Below the pieces are notes generated by a model. The model was not told where the DNA came from, made no database searches, and worked only from the letters and a program-made list of their open reading frames with translations. This document shows, one piece after another, positions 55,776 to 64,000 of a stretch of 64,000 bases of DNA. Both the position numbers and the translations under genes were made by a program. The DNA is from Gammaproteobacteria bacterium (GTDB lineage Bacteria > Pseudomonadota > Gammaproteobacteria > Steroidobacterales > Woeseiaceae): positions 1 through 64,000 of the forward strand of contig JAACFM010000006.1 in the NCBI GenBank assembly GCA_009937445.1. Direction: 5' to 3'. Each line of letters begins with the position of its first letter. The first letter of the stretch is position 1.

Positions 55776-56719
55776 GCCTCGCCCACGATATAGGCGCCGG
55801 GTGCTTGCATCGAACTCACCCAGGACTGACAACTGATGCCCTGTGCACGGCAGGCCTGTTCCATCGCACTCGCAGCGTTACGCGCATCGTTGTCTCTGCA
55901 CAATGCGAAAATGCTTGGACCGCTACCGGACAGTGTGCAACCGAGGGCACCCGCTTTATAAGCTGCGGCAACCACATCATCGAAGCAGGACACGTTTCCC
56001 TTTCGATGCGGCTCAATGACAACATCGCGCAGCGTCTTGCCGATTAGCTCTATGTCGCCCGACCCGCAAGCGTGAATAAAACCAGCCAACAGGCCTTGCT
56101 GATCCAACCAGAGTTTCATCGAAATCGACTTGGGCAGCACGCGCCGCGCCTGTGCCGTGTTGACCTGCAAATCCGGATGCAACAGGACAGCGCTAACGCC
56201 TTCTGGCGTGGGCAATCGAATGATCTTTGGCAGTAAAATTTCAGGACTCAGGATCAGCCCACCCAACAAGCTGGGTGCCACATTGTCAGTGTGCATGGCA
56301 CCGCTGGCGAACTTCTCACCTTCCAGTGCATACGGTAGAAGCGCTTCAACATCGAGTGGTGACTCGAGCAGCGCGTTCGCGGCAACGGCCGCCGCAACGG
56401 CGGACGCCGCGGAACTGCCCATACCGGATTGCAGGGGCACCCCTTTGTGCACCTTCAACTCGACGCTTCCAGCACCACCGTGCGCATCCCACAATGCCTG
56501 CGCTGCGATAGACGCTGTATTCTCTTCGGCATTGGTCGACAGGTAAGGATGACTTTCGCCATCCAGTCCCCGCACCTCAGCGACCGTTACGCGATCGTTG
56601 TCTGTTCTGCGAGCGATAACCCGATCACCAGCACCTGCAAGCGCCAGCCCCAACATGTCAAAACCAACACCCACATTACCTATGGATGCGGGTGCAAATG
56701 CGGTGACAAAATCAGACAT
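55772..56719 (-). CDS. thrB: homoserine kinase
   Basis: About 315 residues, GHMP kinase family. It phosphorylates homoserine with ATP. The N-terminal FAPASIGNVGVGFDMLGLAL, the phosphate loop PLQSGMGSSAASAVAAA and the C-terminal GCTLSGSGPSIFALC are diagnostic. The ATG used overlaps the end of thrA by 8 bp; a GTG three codons upstream is an alternative. Coupled on both sides to thrA and thrC. Confidence 0.96.
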   Translation of the reverse strand: MSDFVTAFAPASIGNVGVGFDMLGLALAGAGDRVIARRTDNDRVTVAEVRGLDGESHPYLSTNAEENTASIAAQALWDAHGGAGSVELKVHKGVPLQSGMGSSAASAVAAAVAANALLESPLDVEALLPYALEGEKFASGAMHTDNVAPSLLGGLILSPEILLPKIIRLPTPEGVSAVLLHPDLQVNTAQARRVLPKSISMKLWLDQQGLLAGFIHACGSGDIELIGKTLRDVVIEPHRKGNVSCFDDVVAAAYKAGALGCTLSGSGPSIFALCRDNDARNAASAMEQACRAQGISCQSWVSSMQAPGAYIVGEA

Positions 56720-59198
56720 AACCTTCACCCGTATTCAAGAAATTGGCCAGCCGCAGAAGATCGGCAAACACACCGGCTGCAGTCACTTCCGGTCCTGCTC
56801 CCGGCCCCTGAATTACCAGCGGGTTGGCCGAGTATCTCTCCGTCTCAAACTGCACAATATTATCCGTCAAATTGATATTGCAAAATGGGTGCGACTTATC
56901 AACCCCTTCCAGTCCAACCGAGGCCGTGCCAGCAGCGTCGAGATTGGCAACATAACGGAGTTGCTTACCCTCGGCTGCGGCTTTTTGATACAGCGCTTCC
57001 ATATCATCGTCGTAATCCGGAAGCCTGGCGAGAAACTCCTCGACCGAACAATCACGCAGAGCCTCGGGCACGAGATTTCTGACCGGAAAATCACCAATTT
57101 CGATTTCCTGTCCCAACTCACGTGCCAGGATGGTCAGCTTGCGAGCCACATCCATTCCCGACAGGTCATCGCGTGGATCCGGTTCGGTGTAGCCGCTCTC
57201 TTTTGCGACGCGGACGATTTCCGAAAAGGGTGTCGATCCATCGTAAACATTAAACAGATAGGCGAGCGTGCCGGAGAATATTCCACTGATCGACCGGACC
57301 TCGTCGCCCGTGTGGATGAGATCGCACAGTGTCGTAATCACCGGTAAGGCTGCACCGACAGTCGTTTCATAGAAATAGTGGGAGCTGCCTTTGTCTGCCG
57401 CATCCTGCAACGCCCGATAGTCATCGTAGTCGCCACTGAACGCTTTCTTGTTCGGCGTGATGACGTGGATCCCGCGCGCCAGCCATGCGGCGTACTGCGA
57501 CGAAATCTCGGCGCTGGCCGTGCAATCAATAATGACGGCATGCGGCAAATGATCGGGGTTTAGATGCTGCTCGAATGCGTCAAGATTCGCGTCCACTGCT
57601 GCGGACTCGAAATCCTCTTCCCAGTTGGAAAGATCGATGCGCCGGTCGCCGAGCAGCATCTTGCGGGACCGGGATATTGCCCTGACACGCAGATCAATAT
57701 TGAAATTCTGTTTGAGTTTTTCGCTTTGCTTTTCGATTTGACGCAACAACGCCGCACCCACTGTCCCCGGTCCGATCAAGCCAATCGATAGCGTTTTAGC
57801 GGACAGATAAAAGCCGGAATGTGCCGCCCGGAGTGCTTTTACGGCTTCGTCTGAATCTACGACAACCGAAATATTTCGCTCAGACGAACCCTGCGCGATC
57901 GCACGAATATTGATACCTGCGCGGCCCAACGTACCGAAAAAACGCGCTGCGATTCCAGGCGTACCGGCCATGCCATCACCGACAACGGCGACGATGCTTT
58001 GCCCTGGCGTAAGATCGACGCTGTGAATTTGGCCACTCTCAAGTTCGTCTGCGAACGCTTCGGTAATGACCTTGCGCGCGCGTTCAGCGACGTCCTCTGG
58101 CACTGCAATACAAATTGAGTGCTCCGAACTGGCCTGCGAAATGAGCGTAACGGAAACACCGGCATCCTTCAGGGATGCAAACAGGCGATCGGCCGTACCC
58201 GGAACGCCGATCATGCCAGCACCCTCAAGGTTGACCAGTGCCATGCCGCCAATCGCTGTAATGCCCTTGATATTATTCGCCGGCGTCGACGAGGCCACGA
58301 TTCGACTACCGGGGTGGGCTGCATTGCGGCTGTTGCGGATGGTGACGGGAATGTCGTTGTCGACCGCCGGACCCAGGGTTTGCGGGTGAATGACCTTGGC
58401 GCCGAAATACGCCAGTTCCATGGCCTCGTTATAGGTCAGACGATCGATAACCTGGGCTTCAGGAACGCGATTCGGATCAGCGCTCATCACACCGTCCACG
58501 TCGGTCCAGATGCTGAGTTCGCTCGCTTTGGTCAGCGCCGCAAATATCGCCGCCGAATGGTCGCTGCCATTGCGACCAAGAGTGGTCTGCAGGCCGGCCT
58601 CATCCGCAGCGATAAACCCTGTGATCACCACGATGCCTTCAAAATCGTCAGGTAAGGTCTGGTCCATTTTCGCTTGCGACTCTTCCCACAATACGGTTGG
58701 ACCCAGCTCTGCTTCTCGAATCGTTACGACGTTTCGTGCATCTATCCATGTGCCAGCACGTCCGGGCGCTTCCTGGCCCAGGAACGCCGCAAGCAGCCTG
58801 GCCGACCACAGTTCACCGTAGCCAGCGACGATATCGCGACTGCGCTGGGGGGCGGATTTGACCAGCGCAATGGCCTTCAGAATATTGACAACATCATCGG
58901 CATCTTTGCTCCAGGCATCGAGCGTTTCGACTAGTGCCTGACCCTGCAACAGCGTGTTGGCGGCCCCGGAATAGCGCTCACCAATGGCGTGCAAATCTGC
59001 CTCAAAACGAGAGTCATTTCTTTCGGCCAGAATAGCGAGCTCTAACAGCGCGTCGGTCATGCCGCCCATAGCCGATACGACCACGCCCATCCGGACTTCG
59101 TCGGTCTGCAAAATGATGTCAGCTACTCGACGAAAACAGCCCGCATCGGCAAGACTGCTGCCGCCAAATTTATGGATATTCCAGCGTTTATCTACCAC
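56712..59198 (-). CDS. thrA: bifunctional aspartokinase I/homoserine dehydrogenase I
   Basis: 828 residues, the expected fusion length. The aspartokinase half begins IHKFGGSSLAD (residues 8-18), with GRNGSDHSAAIFAAL and two ACT domains (about 310-460) that normally bind threonine for feedback inhibition. The homoserine dehydrogenase half starts at IGLIGPGTVGAALL, with the catalytic region ETTVGAALPVI and SGIFSGTLAYLFN. The start is GTG with a weak ribosome binding site. No Thr/Ile-rich leader peptide or attenuator was found in the 96 bases up to tRNA-Lys, so control may be by feedback or from a promoter shared with the tRNA. Confidence 0.97.
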   Translation of the reverse strand: MVDKRWNIHKFGGSSLADAGCFRRVADIILQTDEVRMGVVVSAMGGMTDALLELAILAERNDSRFEADLHAIGERYSGAANTLLQGQALVETLDAWSKDADDVVNILKAIALVKSAPQRSRDIVAGYGELWSARLLAAFLGQEAPGRAGTWIDARNVVTIREAELGPTVLWEESQAKMDQTLPDDFEGIVVITGFIAADEAGLQTTLGRNGSDHSAAIFAALTKASELSIWTDVDGVMSADPNRVPEAQVIDRLTYNEAMELAYFGAKVIHPQTLGPAVDNDIPVTIRNSRNAAHPGSRIVASSTPANNIKGITAIGGMALVNLEGAGMIGVPGTADRLFASLKDAGVSVTLISQASSEHSICIAVPEDVAERARKVITEAFADELESGQIHSVDLTPGQSIVAVVGDGMAGTPGIAARFFGTLGRAGINIRAIAQGSSERNISVVVDSDEAVKALRAAHSGFYLSAKTLSIGLIGPGTVGAALLRQIEKQSEKLKQNFNIDLRVRAISRSRKMLLGDRRIDLSNWEEDFESAAVDANLDAFEQHLNPDHLPHAVIIDCTASAEISSQYAAWLARGIHVITPNKKAFSGDYDDYRALQDAADKGSSHYFYETTVGAALPVITTLCDLIHTGDEVRSISGIFSGTLAYLFNVYDGSTPFSEIVRVAKESGYTEPDPRDDLSGMDVARKLTILARELGQEIEIGDFPVRNLVPEALRDCSVEEFLARLPDYDDDMEALYQKAAAEGKQLRYVANLDAAGTASVGLEGVDKSHPFCNINLTDNIVQFETERYSANPLVIQGPGAGPEVTAAGVFADLLRLANFLNTGEGYV

Positions 59199-59294
59199 TT
59201 GTCGCTAAGCCCTGTGCGCAAAACGGTGAATGATAGCGGCACTTGCGGACGCCGTCGCCTGTTTTATGAGAAACCATATTCTGGAAAGGGAAAG

Positions 59295-59369
59295 TGGTGG
59301 GGCGTGTAGGGATCGAACCTACGACCGGTCGGTTAAAAGCCGAATGCTCTACCTCTGAGCTAACGCCCC
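59295..59369 (-). tRNA. tRNA-Lys (TTT)
   Basis: A 75-nt minus-strand cloverleaf. Acceptor GGGGCGT pairs with ACGCCCC, followed by A and encoded CCA. The anticodon loop CTTTTAA within TCGG/CCGA gives anticodon TTT. The T-arm reads GTAGGTTCGATCCCTAC. MnmA, encoded in this window, thiolates U34 of this tRNA. Placed between cpoB and thrA, it may share readthrough transcription into the threonine operon. Confidence 0.97.
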
Positions 59370-59413
59370 ATCTGGGTGCCAGGTGGCTGGGATGCCACCA
59401 GAATGCCGGCGGC

Positions 59414-59441
59414 ATGATACCCCAAAACAGCCAAATAACAA
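59414..59441 (-). promoter_or_regulatory. sigma-70 promoter of tRNA-Lys
   Basis: On the minus strand: -35 TTGTTA (59441-59436), 16-bp spacer, -10 TATCAT (59419-59414), then a GC-rich discriminator (GCCGCCGGC), about 45 bases ahead of the tRNA. The -35 sits in the T-rich tail of the upstream cpoB hairpin. Confidence 0.6.
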
Positions 59442-59455
59442 GCGCCTTTTGGCGC
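59442..59455 (-). terminator. short hairpin after cpoB
   Basis: GCGCC, loop AAAA, GGCGC on the minus strand, followed by TTGTTATTT. The stem is only 5-6 bp and the T-tract is interrupted, so termination of the tol-pal-cpoB transcript is likely incomplete. It lies 16 bases after the cpoB stop. Confidence 0.5.
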
Positions 59456-59471
59456 CTCGAAGAAATCGGAC

Positions 59472-60248
59472 CTAGACGCCCTCTTCCTCCATTCTCTGTA
59501 ATCGCTGCCCCGCCAGCCTGGCGGCCGTGGTTTCCGGATAATCTGTCTGCACGCGAGTGAGAGAACCACGAGCGTCATCCCAACGTTTCAACTCGTAATT
59601 GCAGTAGCCCACCTTCAAGAGCGCATCAGGTACTTTTCGCGAATCCGGAAAGGTCGCAATAACGACCTCGAACTCGCCGAGCGCCTGATCATACTGCTGC
59701 GTGACGTAATGCGACTCAGCGAGCCAGTATTGCGCGTTGTCAGCCAGCTCGCTGTCCGGGAAGGTGACCAGAAACTGTTGAAATGCCAACGCTGCTGGCT
59801 CGTAGCGTTGCTCTTTAAGCAGTTCGAAGGCGGCCTGATAATTGTCGCGGTCCGAGCCGCCAGGCATCGGCAACTGACCGGGGGTCAATGTGCCGCCATC
59901 CATGACGCTAACCGAGTTGCCGGCACGAACCGAGGCTTCCAGCTCCTGCATGCGTGTATCGAGGTCCACGTACAACTGTCGTTGCCGCTCCGCAGTGCTT
60001 TCCGAACTGTGCTCCAGTTCTTCGACCCTTCCTTGAATCTCATCGCCGCGTCGTTCCACGGAATTCACCTGCTGAGTCAGGTTAACGAGACTCTGGTTCT
60101 GCACCACGCGCTCGATATTCTGCAGCCGGCGTTCAAGCTCGGTCAGTTTGATCAGGACCGGATCTTCGGACGGCGGCGTCATCGCGCAGCCGCCGAAAAA
60201 CAGGGACGGTATCACCAGTAACAGTGGTTTCTTGGTCGTTAATTTCAT
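59472..60248 (-). CDS. cpoB: Tol-Pal system protein CpoB (YbgF)
   Basis: 258 residues. It coordinates peptidoglycan synthesis by PBP1B with outer-membrane constriction through TolA. An N-terminal coiled coil (about 28-105, LTELERRLQNIERVV) mediates trimerisation, and three TPR motifs (about 132-250, starting DNYQAAFELLKEQRYEPA) follow. The signal ends FFGGCAM, which looks like a lipobox, so this CpoB may be lipid-anchored, unlike the soluble E. coli protein. It lies 7 bp after pal, the standard order. Confidence 0.94.
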   Translation of the reverse strand: MKLTTKKPLLLVIPSLFFGGCAMTPPSEDPVLIKLTELERRLQNIERVVQNQSLVNLTQQVNSVERRGDEIQGRVEELEHSSESTAERQRQLYVDLDTRMQELEASVRAGNSVSVMDGGTLTPGQLPMPGGSDRDNYQAAFELLKEQRYEPAALAFQQFLVTFPDSELADNAQYWLAESHYVTQQYDQALGEFEVVIATFPDSRKVPDALLKVGYCNYELKRWDDARGSLTRVQTDYPETTAARLAGQRLQRMEEEGV

Positions 60249-60255
60249 CAGTCAA

Positions 60256-60771
60256 TCAATTCGTGTACTTGATCTCAACGCGGCGGTTCTGAGCGTAATC
60301 GCTCTCTGAACTGCCCATTGATTCCGGACGTTCTTCACCGAAACTGACTGTTTGAATCTGCGAGGCGCTCACACCCTGAATCATCAGGATCTGACGTACC
60401 GCCTGTGCCCGGCGCTCGCCAAGACCGATATTGTACTCACGTGATCCACGCTCATCGGCGTGACCTTCAAGGCGCACTCTCGCGTAGGAGTTCTCATTCA
60501 GGGAGATGGCGTGAGCCGCAACCAGGTCCTGGTCCTGAGCACGAACTTCCGAAGAATCGAACTCGAAATAAATGACCGTTCCCAGCGTTTCCTCGACGTC
60601 GTCGAAGAACTCTCCTCCACCAAATTCCTCACCCGCCGCGCGGGACGTATTGGCACTGTCGTCGCCACCGTAAGTGGTATCAACCGGGTCAGGATCCGGT
60701 ACAGGAGTGGCCCCACAGCCGGCCAGTAAGGCGCCCAGAATAGCAACCGCGAAAAGTTTGTAGTAAGACAT
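60256..60771 (-). CDS. pal: peptidoglycan-associated lipoprotein
   Basis: 171 residues. The lipobox LLAGC places the lipidated Cys at 19. An acidic linker leads to an OmpA-like domain with IYFEFDSSEV and the peptidoglycan-binding motif RLEGHADERGSREYNIGLG, followed by RRAQAVRQIL. Anchored in the outer membrane, it binds diaminopimelate in peptidoglycan and TolB. A gap of 70 bp separates it from tolB, the largest within this operon. Confidence 0.97.
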   Translation of the reverse strand: MSYYKLFAVAILGALLAGCGATPVPDPDPVDTTYGGDDSANTSRAAGEEFGGGEFFDDVEETLGTVIYFEFDSSEVRAQDQDLVAAHAISLNENSYARVRLEGHADERGSREYNIGLGERRAQAVRQILMIQGVSASQIQTVSFGEERPESMGSSESDYAQNRRVEIKYTN

Positions 60772-60841
60772 TAGTAAGCCCTTGCAAAGTCTAAAGTGTT
60801 AAAAATCAATAATTAACGATGATCAGTTAAAGTATAATATC

Positions 60842-62152
60842 TCATTGGAACCGCGGGAACGGTGACCAAACCGGCTCACGTACATCTCCCTGTCCCGATG
60901 CCATCTTCTGCCGTATCAGCCCATCAGCTGAGACCGTTTCCAGCACCCCGTCACCACCTTGTCGCGTCGCGTAAATCAGGCTATCGCTGTTTGGCGCGAA
61001 GCTTGGTGACTCATCTTGACGCCCCGTCGACAACACCAGCAAGTCTTTACGCTCCAAATTCATCACCGCGATGCGGTAATTGCCGCGATCGTTGTGCACC
61101 ATTGCCAGTCGAGTGCCGTCCGGAGACAAACGCGGTCGTGCATTATAACTCCCTTCAAAGGTAATGCGCTCGGGAGTTCCGCCATTTGCTGATATTCGAT
61201 ACACCTGCGGGCCACCGGCACGGTCCGATGTGAAATAGATATATCGGCCGTCTGGCGACCAGGTGCCTTCCGTATCAATCGCGCGATGCGTCGTCAGACG
61301 CTTGGTCTGGCGCGATGTAATGTCCAGGATATGGATATCCGGATTACCGTCTACGCCACCCAGTGTGATGACCAGCTTCCGCCCGTCTGGCGAAAATGAC
61401 GGTGCGCCGTTGATACCGGGCTTGTTGGAGACCTGGAATCGATTACCGGAGCGCAGCGTTTGTATGAAAATGGACGATTTCGAACCTTCAAAAGACACGT
61501 AAGCCAGTTGCCGACTATCAGGAGACCAGGCCGGTGACATGATCGGGTCCTTGCTCTCCATGATCTTGTGGTCGTTTTCGCCGTCCTGATCCGAGACGAT
61601 CAGTGAGTACAAGCGCCCATCACTTTGTTGCTCGGCCGTCACATAGGCGACCTTGGTGCCGAACACGCCTTTGATGCCGGTCAGTTTTTCGTAAATCATG
61701 TCGGCAGCACGATGAGCCGAGCTGCGCATCGTTCCTCGAGTGGCCGGCATGCGAAAGCCGATTAGCTGGCGGCGCCTGAAAGTATCAAAGAGCTGGAATT
61801 GCAGCGTATAGGCGTCGTCACCTGTTTGGATGATTTTGCCAACCACGACCGCCTCCACACCAAGAACAGTCCAGTCGTCAAAATCAACGTCCGCACCGTC
61901 TGTTGGTTTTTGCAGCATGTCATTTTCGTCAGTCGGCGCGAAACGGCCGCTGCGTCGAAGATCGGCTTTTATTACCGACGCTACATCGAGCTGCTTCGCC
62001 GGCGAACTGCCCTCCCAGCCGAATGGCACAATGGCCACTGGCGTGGGTTGTGCGATGCCCTGCACGTCGATATGCAGTTTCTGAGCCGCGGCATTACTGG
62101 CAGCGAATACAATTACAACGATCGCGAATGAAATTTTCTTAAACACGTTCAC
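60842..62152 (-). CDS. tolB: Tol-Pal system protein TolB
   Basis: 436 residues with a signal peptide ending near ASNAAA. An N-terminal alpha/beta domain (about 30-160, VAIVPFGWEG, LRRSGRFAPTDENDML) precedes a six-bladed propeller (about 165-430) with repeated motifs such as SPAWSPDSRQLAYVSF, PSFSPDGRKLVITL and EGTWSPDGRYIYFTSDR. It is a periplasmic partner of Pal and TolA. It starts at GTG, 9 bp after the tolA stop. Confidence 0.97.
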   Translation of the reverse strand: MNVFKKISFAIVVIVFAASNAAAQKLHIDVQGIAQPTPVAIVPFGWEGSSPAKQLDVASVIKADLRRSGRFAPTDENDMLQKPTDGADVDFDDWTVLGVEAVVVGKIIQTGDDAYTLQFQLFDTFRRRQLIGFRMPATRGTMRSSAHRAADMIYEKLTGIKGVFGTKVAYVTAEQQSDGRLYSLIVSDQDGENDHKIMESKDPIMSPAWSPDSRQLAYVSFEGSKSSIFIQTLRSGNRFQVSNKPGINGAPSFSPDGRKLVITLGGVDGNPDIHILDITSRQTKRLTTHRAIDTEGTWSPDGRYIYFTSDRAGGPQVYRISANGGTPERITFEGSYNARPRLSPDGTRLAMVHNDRGNYRIAVMNLERKDLLVLSTGRQDESPSFAPNSDSLIYATRQGGDGVLETVSADGLIRQKMASGQGDVREPVWSPFPRFQ

Positions 62153-62161
62153 CTCGGTAGG

Positions 62162-63007
62162 TTAGTTCTGCTGTTCCGGCCTCAAGCTTAGCTCTAAGAG
62201 AGGCCTGAACAAATCCGGATCTGATGGTTCTGGTAACGGCGACGAACGGTAGATCGCGGCTTCTATGGACCGCTTTACGGCATCGTCACCGTCACACCTA
62301 ATGATATTCACTCCGACAATCTCGCCGCCGACAAGTTGCCTTACATTGACAACACACACCGTATCGGGACTGGCACTGGCCGGTACTGACCAGTTTCTGC
62401 GGATTCTCTGAGCGATAGCGAACTGATAGGCGGCCATCGCCGGAGAGCTGTTGGCTGCCAGTCGCCGTTCTTCGTCCTCTATTTCCTGATTTCTTTGCTC
62501 CGTCTCCAATTCCCGTCGCAGACGTTCGTTCTCTTCACGCTGGCGCTGGGCATCTGCCTGTCGCTTCTGTTCTGCCTCTACGCGCTTGCGCTCTTTTTCC
62601 TCTTCCTCGCGTTTCTTGCGCTCTACTTCCTCGCGCTCTTTCTTGATGCGGTTCGCCTCTTCCTGCTTGCGAATCTTCTCGAGCCTTTCCTTTTCGATCA
62701 AAGCATCCTGGATGCGCTTCTCTTCTTCTGCCTGTTGGCGCAATTCTTCGCTGTTGTCAGGCTCCGGTTCCGGCTCTGGCTCAGGCTCAGGTTCAGGCGC
62801 CTCCACTACAGGTTCCGGCTCCGGTTCTTTCTTAACGACGGGTGGCGGCACTGCAGGGATTTCAGTTACCAACGTAGCCTGAATTACCATAGGCGTAATC
62901 GGTTGCGGCCGCGCCCAGTCGAAAGCAACCAGCATTGAGCCAAACAACAGCACATGCAGGATGACCGCCATACTGACTGGAATAATAGTATCGGAGCTTC
63001 GATCCAC
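62162..63007 (-). CDS. tolA: Tol-Pal system protein TolA
   Basis: 281 residues. An N-terminal membrane span (about 13-29, PVSMAVILHVLLFGSML) anchors it to TolQR. A Pro/Glu repeat (PEPEPEPEP) and a long charged helix rich in Lys, Glu and Arg (about 85-185) span the periplasm, and a C-terminal domain (about 190-281, AYQFAIAQRIRRNWSVP) binds TolB and Pal. Starts at GTG, 8 bp after tolR. The composition of the helical part is normal for the family. Confidence 0.95.
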   Translation of the reverse strand: MDRSSDTIIPVSMAVILHVLLFGSMLVAFDWARPQPITPMVIQATLVTEIPAVPPPVVKKEPEPEPVVEAPEPEPEPEPEPEPDNSEELRQQAEEEKRIQDALIEKERLEKIRKQEEANRIKKEREEVERKKREEEEKERKRVEAEQKRQADAQRQREENERLRRELETEQRNQEIEDEERRLAANSSPAMAAYQFAIAQRIRRNWSVPASASPDTVCVVNVRQLVGGEIVGVNIIRCDGDDAVKRSIEAAIYRSSPLPEPSDPDLFRPLLELSLRPEQQN

Positions 63008-63015
63008 GCCTGCAA

Positions 63016-63459
63016 TTACTCCGGTACCGGGTAGCTGTCCAAAGGATCTGTAACGAAACCGATATTCAATGCCCCGCCTTGCTGCAGCAGCACCATCGCT
63101 CCGACGACATTGCCATAAGGAACGGCTCGATCCGCTTTGACAAGGATCGGCGTATCCGGCTTGTTACGAAGAACGGCGCCGACTCTCGCGACGACCTCCT
63201 TGCCGCTGGTCGGCTGGTCCTCATCATCTCCAACATTGATATAGAGATTACCCTCAGCATCAACGCTCAGGACCAGCGGCTGATGATTGGGGACGCTTTC
63301 AATCGGCTCCGAACTCGCCTTGGGCAAACTCACCTCGATGCCCTGAGTGAGCAATGGCGCGGTCACCATAAAAATGACCAGCAACACCAGCATCACGTCG
63401 ATATAGGGGACGACATTAATCTCCCCCATCAACTTGCGCTTTTGCAGCGGGGTTGCCAT
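63016..63459 (-). CDS. tolR: Tol-Pal system protein TolR
   Basis: About 147 residues from MATPLQKRKL; GGAGG inside the last tolQ codons lies 6 bases before the ATG. An ExbD/TolR protein with a single membrane span (about 21-41) containing the proton-conducting Asp in NVVPYIDVMLVLLVIFMV, and a periplasmic domain ending in ILVKADRAVPYGNVV. It forms the motor stator with TolQ and energises TolA. A longer frame upstream runs through tolQ in another frame and is not used. Confidence 0.97.
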   Translation of the reverse strand: MATPLQKRKLMGEINVVPYIDVMLVLLVIFMVTAPLLTQGIEVSLPKASSEPIESVPNHQPLVLSVDAEGNLYINVGDDEDQPTSGKEVVARVGAVLRNKPDTPILVKADRAVPYGNVVGAMVLLQQGGALNIGFVTDPLDSYPVPE

Positions 63460-63460
63460 A

Positions 63461-64000
63461 TCACACCTCCTGTTTGGCGCGCGCGTGACGCTGCAGGATG
63501 CTCGAGAATTCCTCCGTGAATCCGTCGTAGCGATATTCGAGCCGCACCACCTTGTCGGCGTAGCGGTTGTAGGCAACGACAGCGGGTATCGCCGCAAACA
63601 GGCCCATGGCGGTAGCAATCAGGGCCTCCGCAATAGGAGGAGCAACAACAGCCAGCGTCGCCGACTGCACGTTTGCCAGGCCCATGAACGCGCCCATGAT
63701 GCCCCAGACGGTGCCAAACAGGCCGACATAGGGACTCGTTGATCCAATCGTGGCCAAGGTCGCCAGACCTTGTTCCAGACGGTCGACTTCACGCATTTGC
63801 GCGACCCGCATCGCACGACGGCATTCTTCTACAATCTTGTCGGCGCTATTGCCGCCAGCCTGAAGGGCACGATTGAACTCGCGAAAACCCGCCTCAAATA
63901 TGCCTGCCATACCGACGCTGCCGCCTTTGGCGCGAGTCGCACTGCGATACAGCGTATTCAGATCACCACCCGACCAGAATGCAGCCTCGAACTCATCAGA
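63461..64000 (-). CDS. tolQ: Tol-Pal system protein TolQ, 5' end outside the window
   Basis: The frame stays open to the right edge, so about 180 C-terminal residues are seen, of some 230. The visible part begins SDEFEAAFWSGGDLNTLYR, continues with GIFEAGFREFNRAL, the two conserved spans (TLATIGSTSPYVGLFGTVWG and PPIAEALIATAMGLFAAIPA) and ends QRHARAKQEV. It is the MotA/TolQ/ExbB proton-channel stator. The ATG at 63910 is internal and not the start. Its stop is one base from the tolR ATG. Confidence 0.96.
   Translation of the reverse strand, partial: SDEFEAAFWSGGDLNTLYRSATRAKGGSVGMAGIFEAGFREFNRALQAGGNSADKIVEECRRAMRVAQMREVDRLEQGLATLATIGSTSPYVGLFGTVWGIMGAFMGLANVQSATLAVVAPPIAEALIATAMGLFAAIPAVVAYNRYADKVVRLEYRYDGFTEEFSSILQRHARAKQEV

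Noticed and set aside
59199-59294. Threonine-operon leader peptide and attenuator
   Set aside because: No short frame rich in Thr/Ile codons and no terminator hairpin were found between tRNA-Lys and thrA.

Overview
This is about 64 kb of a gammaproteobacterial chromosome, most likely from a marine or sediment lineage. The evidence is the set of conserved housekeeping neighbourhoods: icd divergent from rluE; phoPQ-type genes, purB, roxA, nudJ and mnmA; pgsA-uvrC beside a Gly/Cys/Leu tRNA set; a complete thrABC operon; and tolQRAB-pal-cpoB. The S10 peptidase, DUF5916 barrel protein and membrane TolB-like/TPR proteins suggest something near Woeseiaceae/Chromatiales. That placement is inference from gene content, not from a search. 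No insertion sequence, integrase, prophage or CRISPR array was seen.

Layout. 0-5.2 kb: tRNA-Leu (partial), tRNA-Cys and tRNA-Gly, with a four-gene block lodged between Cys and Gly (sialidase-like lipoprotein, DUF5916 outer-membrane protein, membrane protein, AlaX-type editing protein). 5.2-10.3 kb: pgsA, uvrC, family-5-like uracil-DNA glycosylase, icd, rluE. 10.3-25.5 kb: class II DAHP synthase, an ALDH7-type dehydrogenase, a PepSY/response regulator/kinase/asparaginase operon, a glycine-zipper protein, an S10 peptidase, mazG-nudL-fumC, purB-roxA, nudJ. 25.5-40 kb: an accessory block between nudJ and mnmA with a 1946-residue exported repeat protein, two membrane TolB-like/TPR proteins flanking a TonB receptor, a TfoX-like protein and an esterase lipoprotein. 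40-50.5 kb: mnmA, acnA, cobB, DUF2333, a zinc-uptake module without an ATPase gene, a YgjP-like metallohydrolase and a secreted beta-helix protein. 50.6-64 kb: an ABC-2 exporter, tatD, macro-domain and NERD proteins, thrCBA, tRNA-Lys, and the Tol-Pal operon running off the right edge.

How the genes work together. Most of the window is core metabolism: TCA cycle (icd, fumC, acnA), purine and threonine synthesis, translation accuracy (AlaX, MnmA, RluE, RoxA), DNA repair and nucleotide sanitation (uvrC, UDG, mazG, Nudix), and envelope integrity (Tol-Pal). The accessory parts are envelope-facing and look like surface binding, sensing and nutrient capture.

Most notable observations: (1) the giant exported protein carries a run of twelve uninterrupted LNLQA pentapeptides, its last six units forming three copies of a 30-bp repeat with one base difference, plus four HYR-like repeats at an exact 258-bp period; (2) the TonB receptor has lost its last beta-strands to a frameshift, with the expected C-terminus readable in another frame; (3) a conserved tRNA cluster is split by 5 kb; (4) the zinc operon lacks its ATPase; (5) icd has non-canonical cofactor-loop residues; (6) two REP-like elements begin exactly at the stop codons of neighbouring genes.
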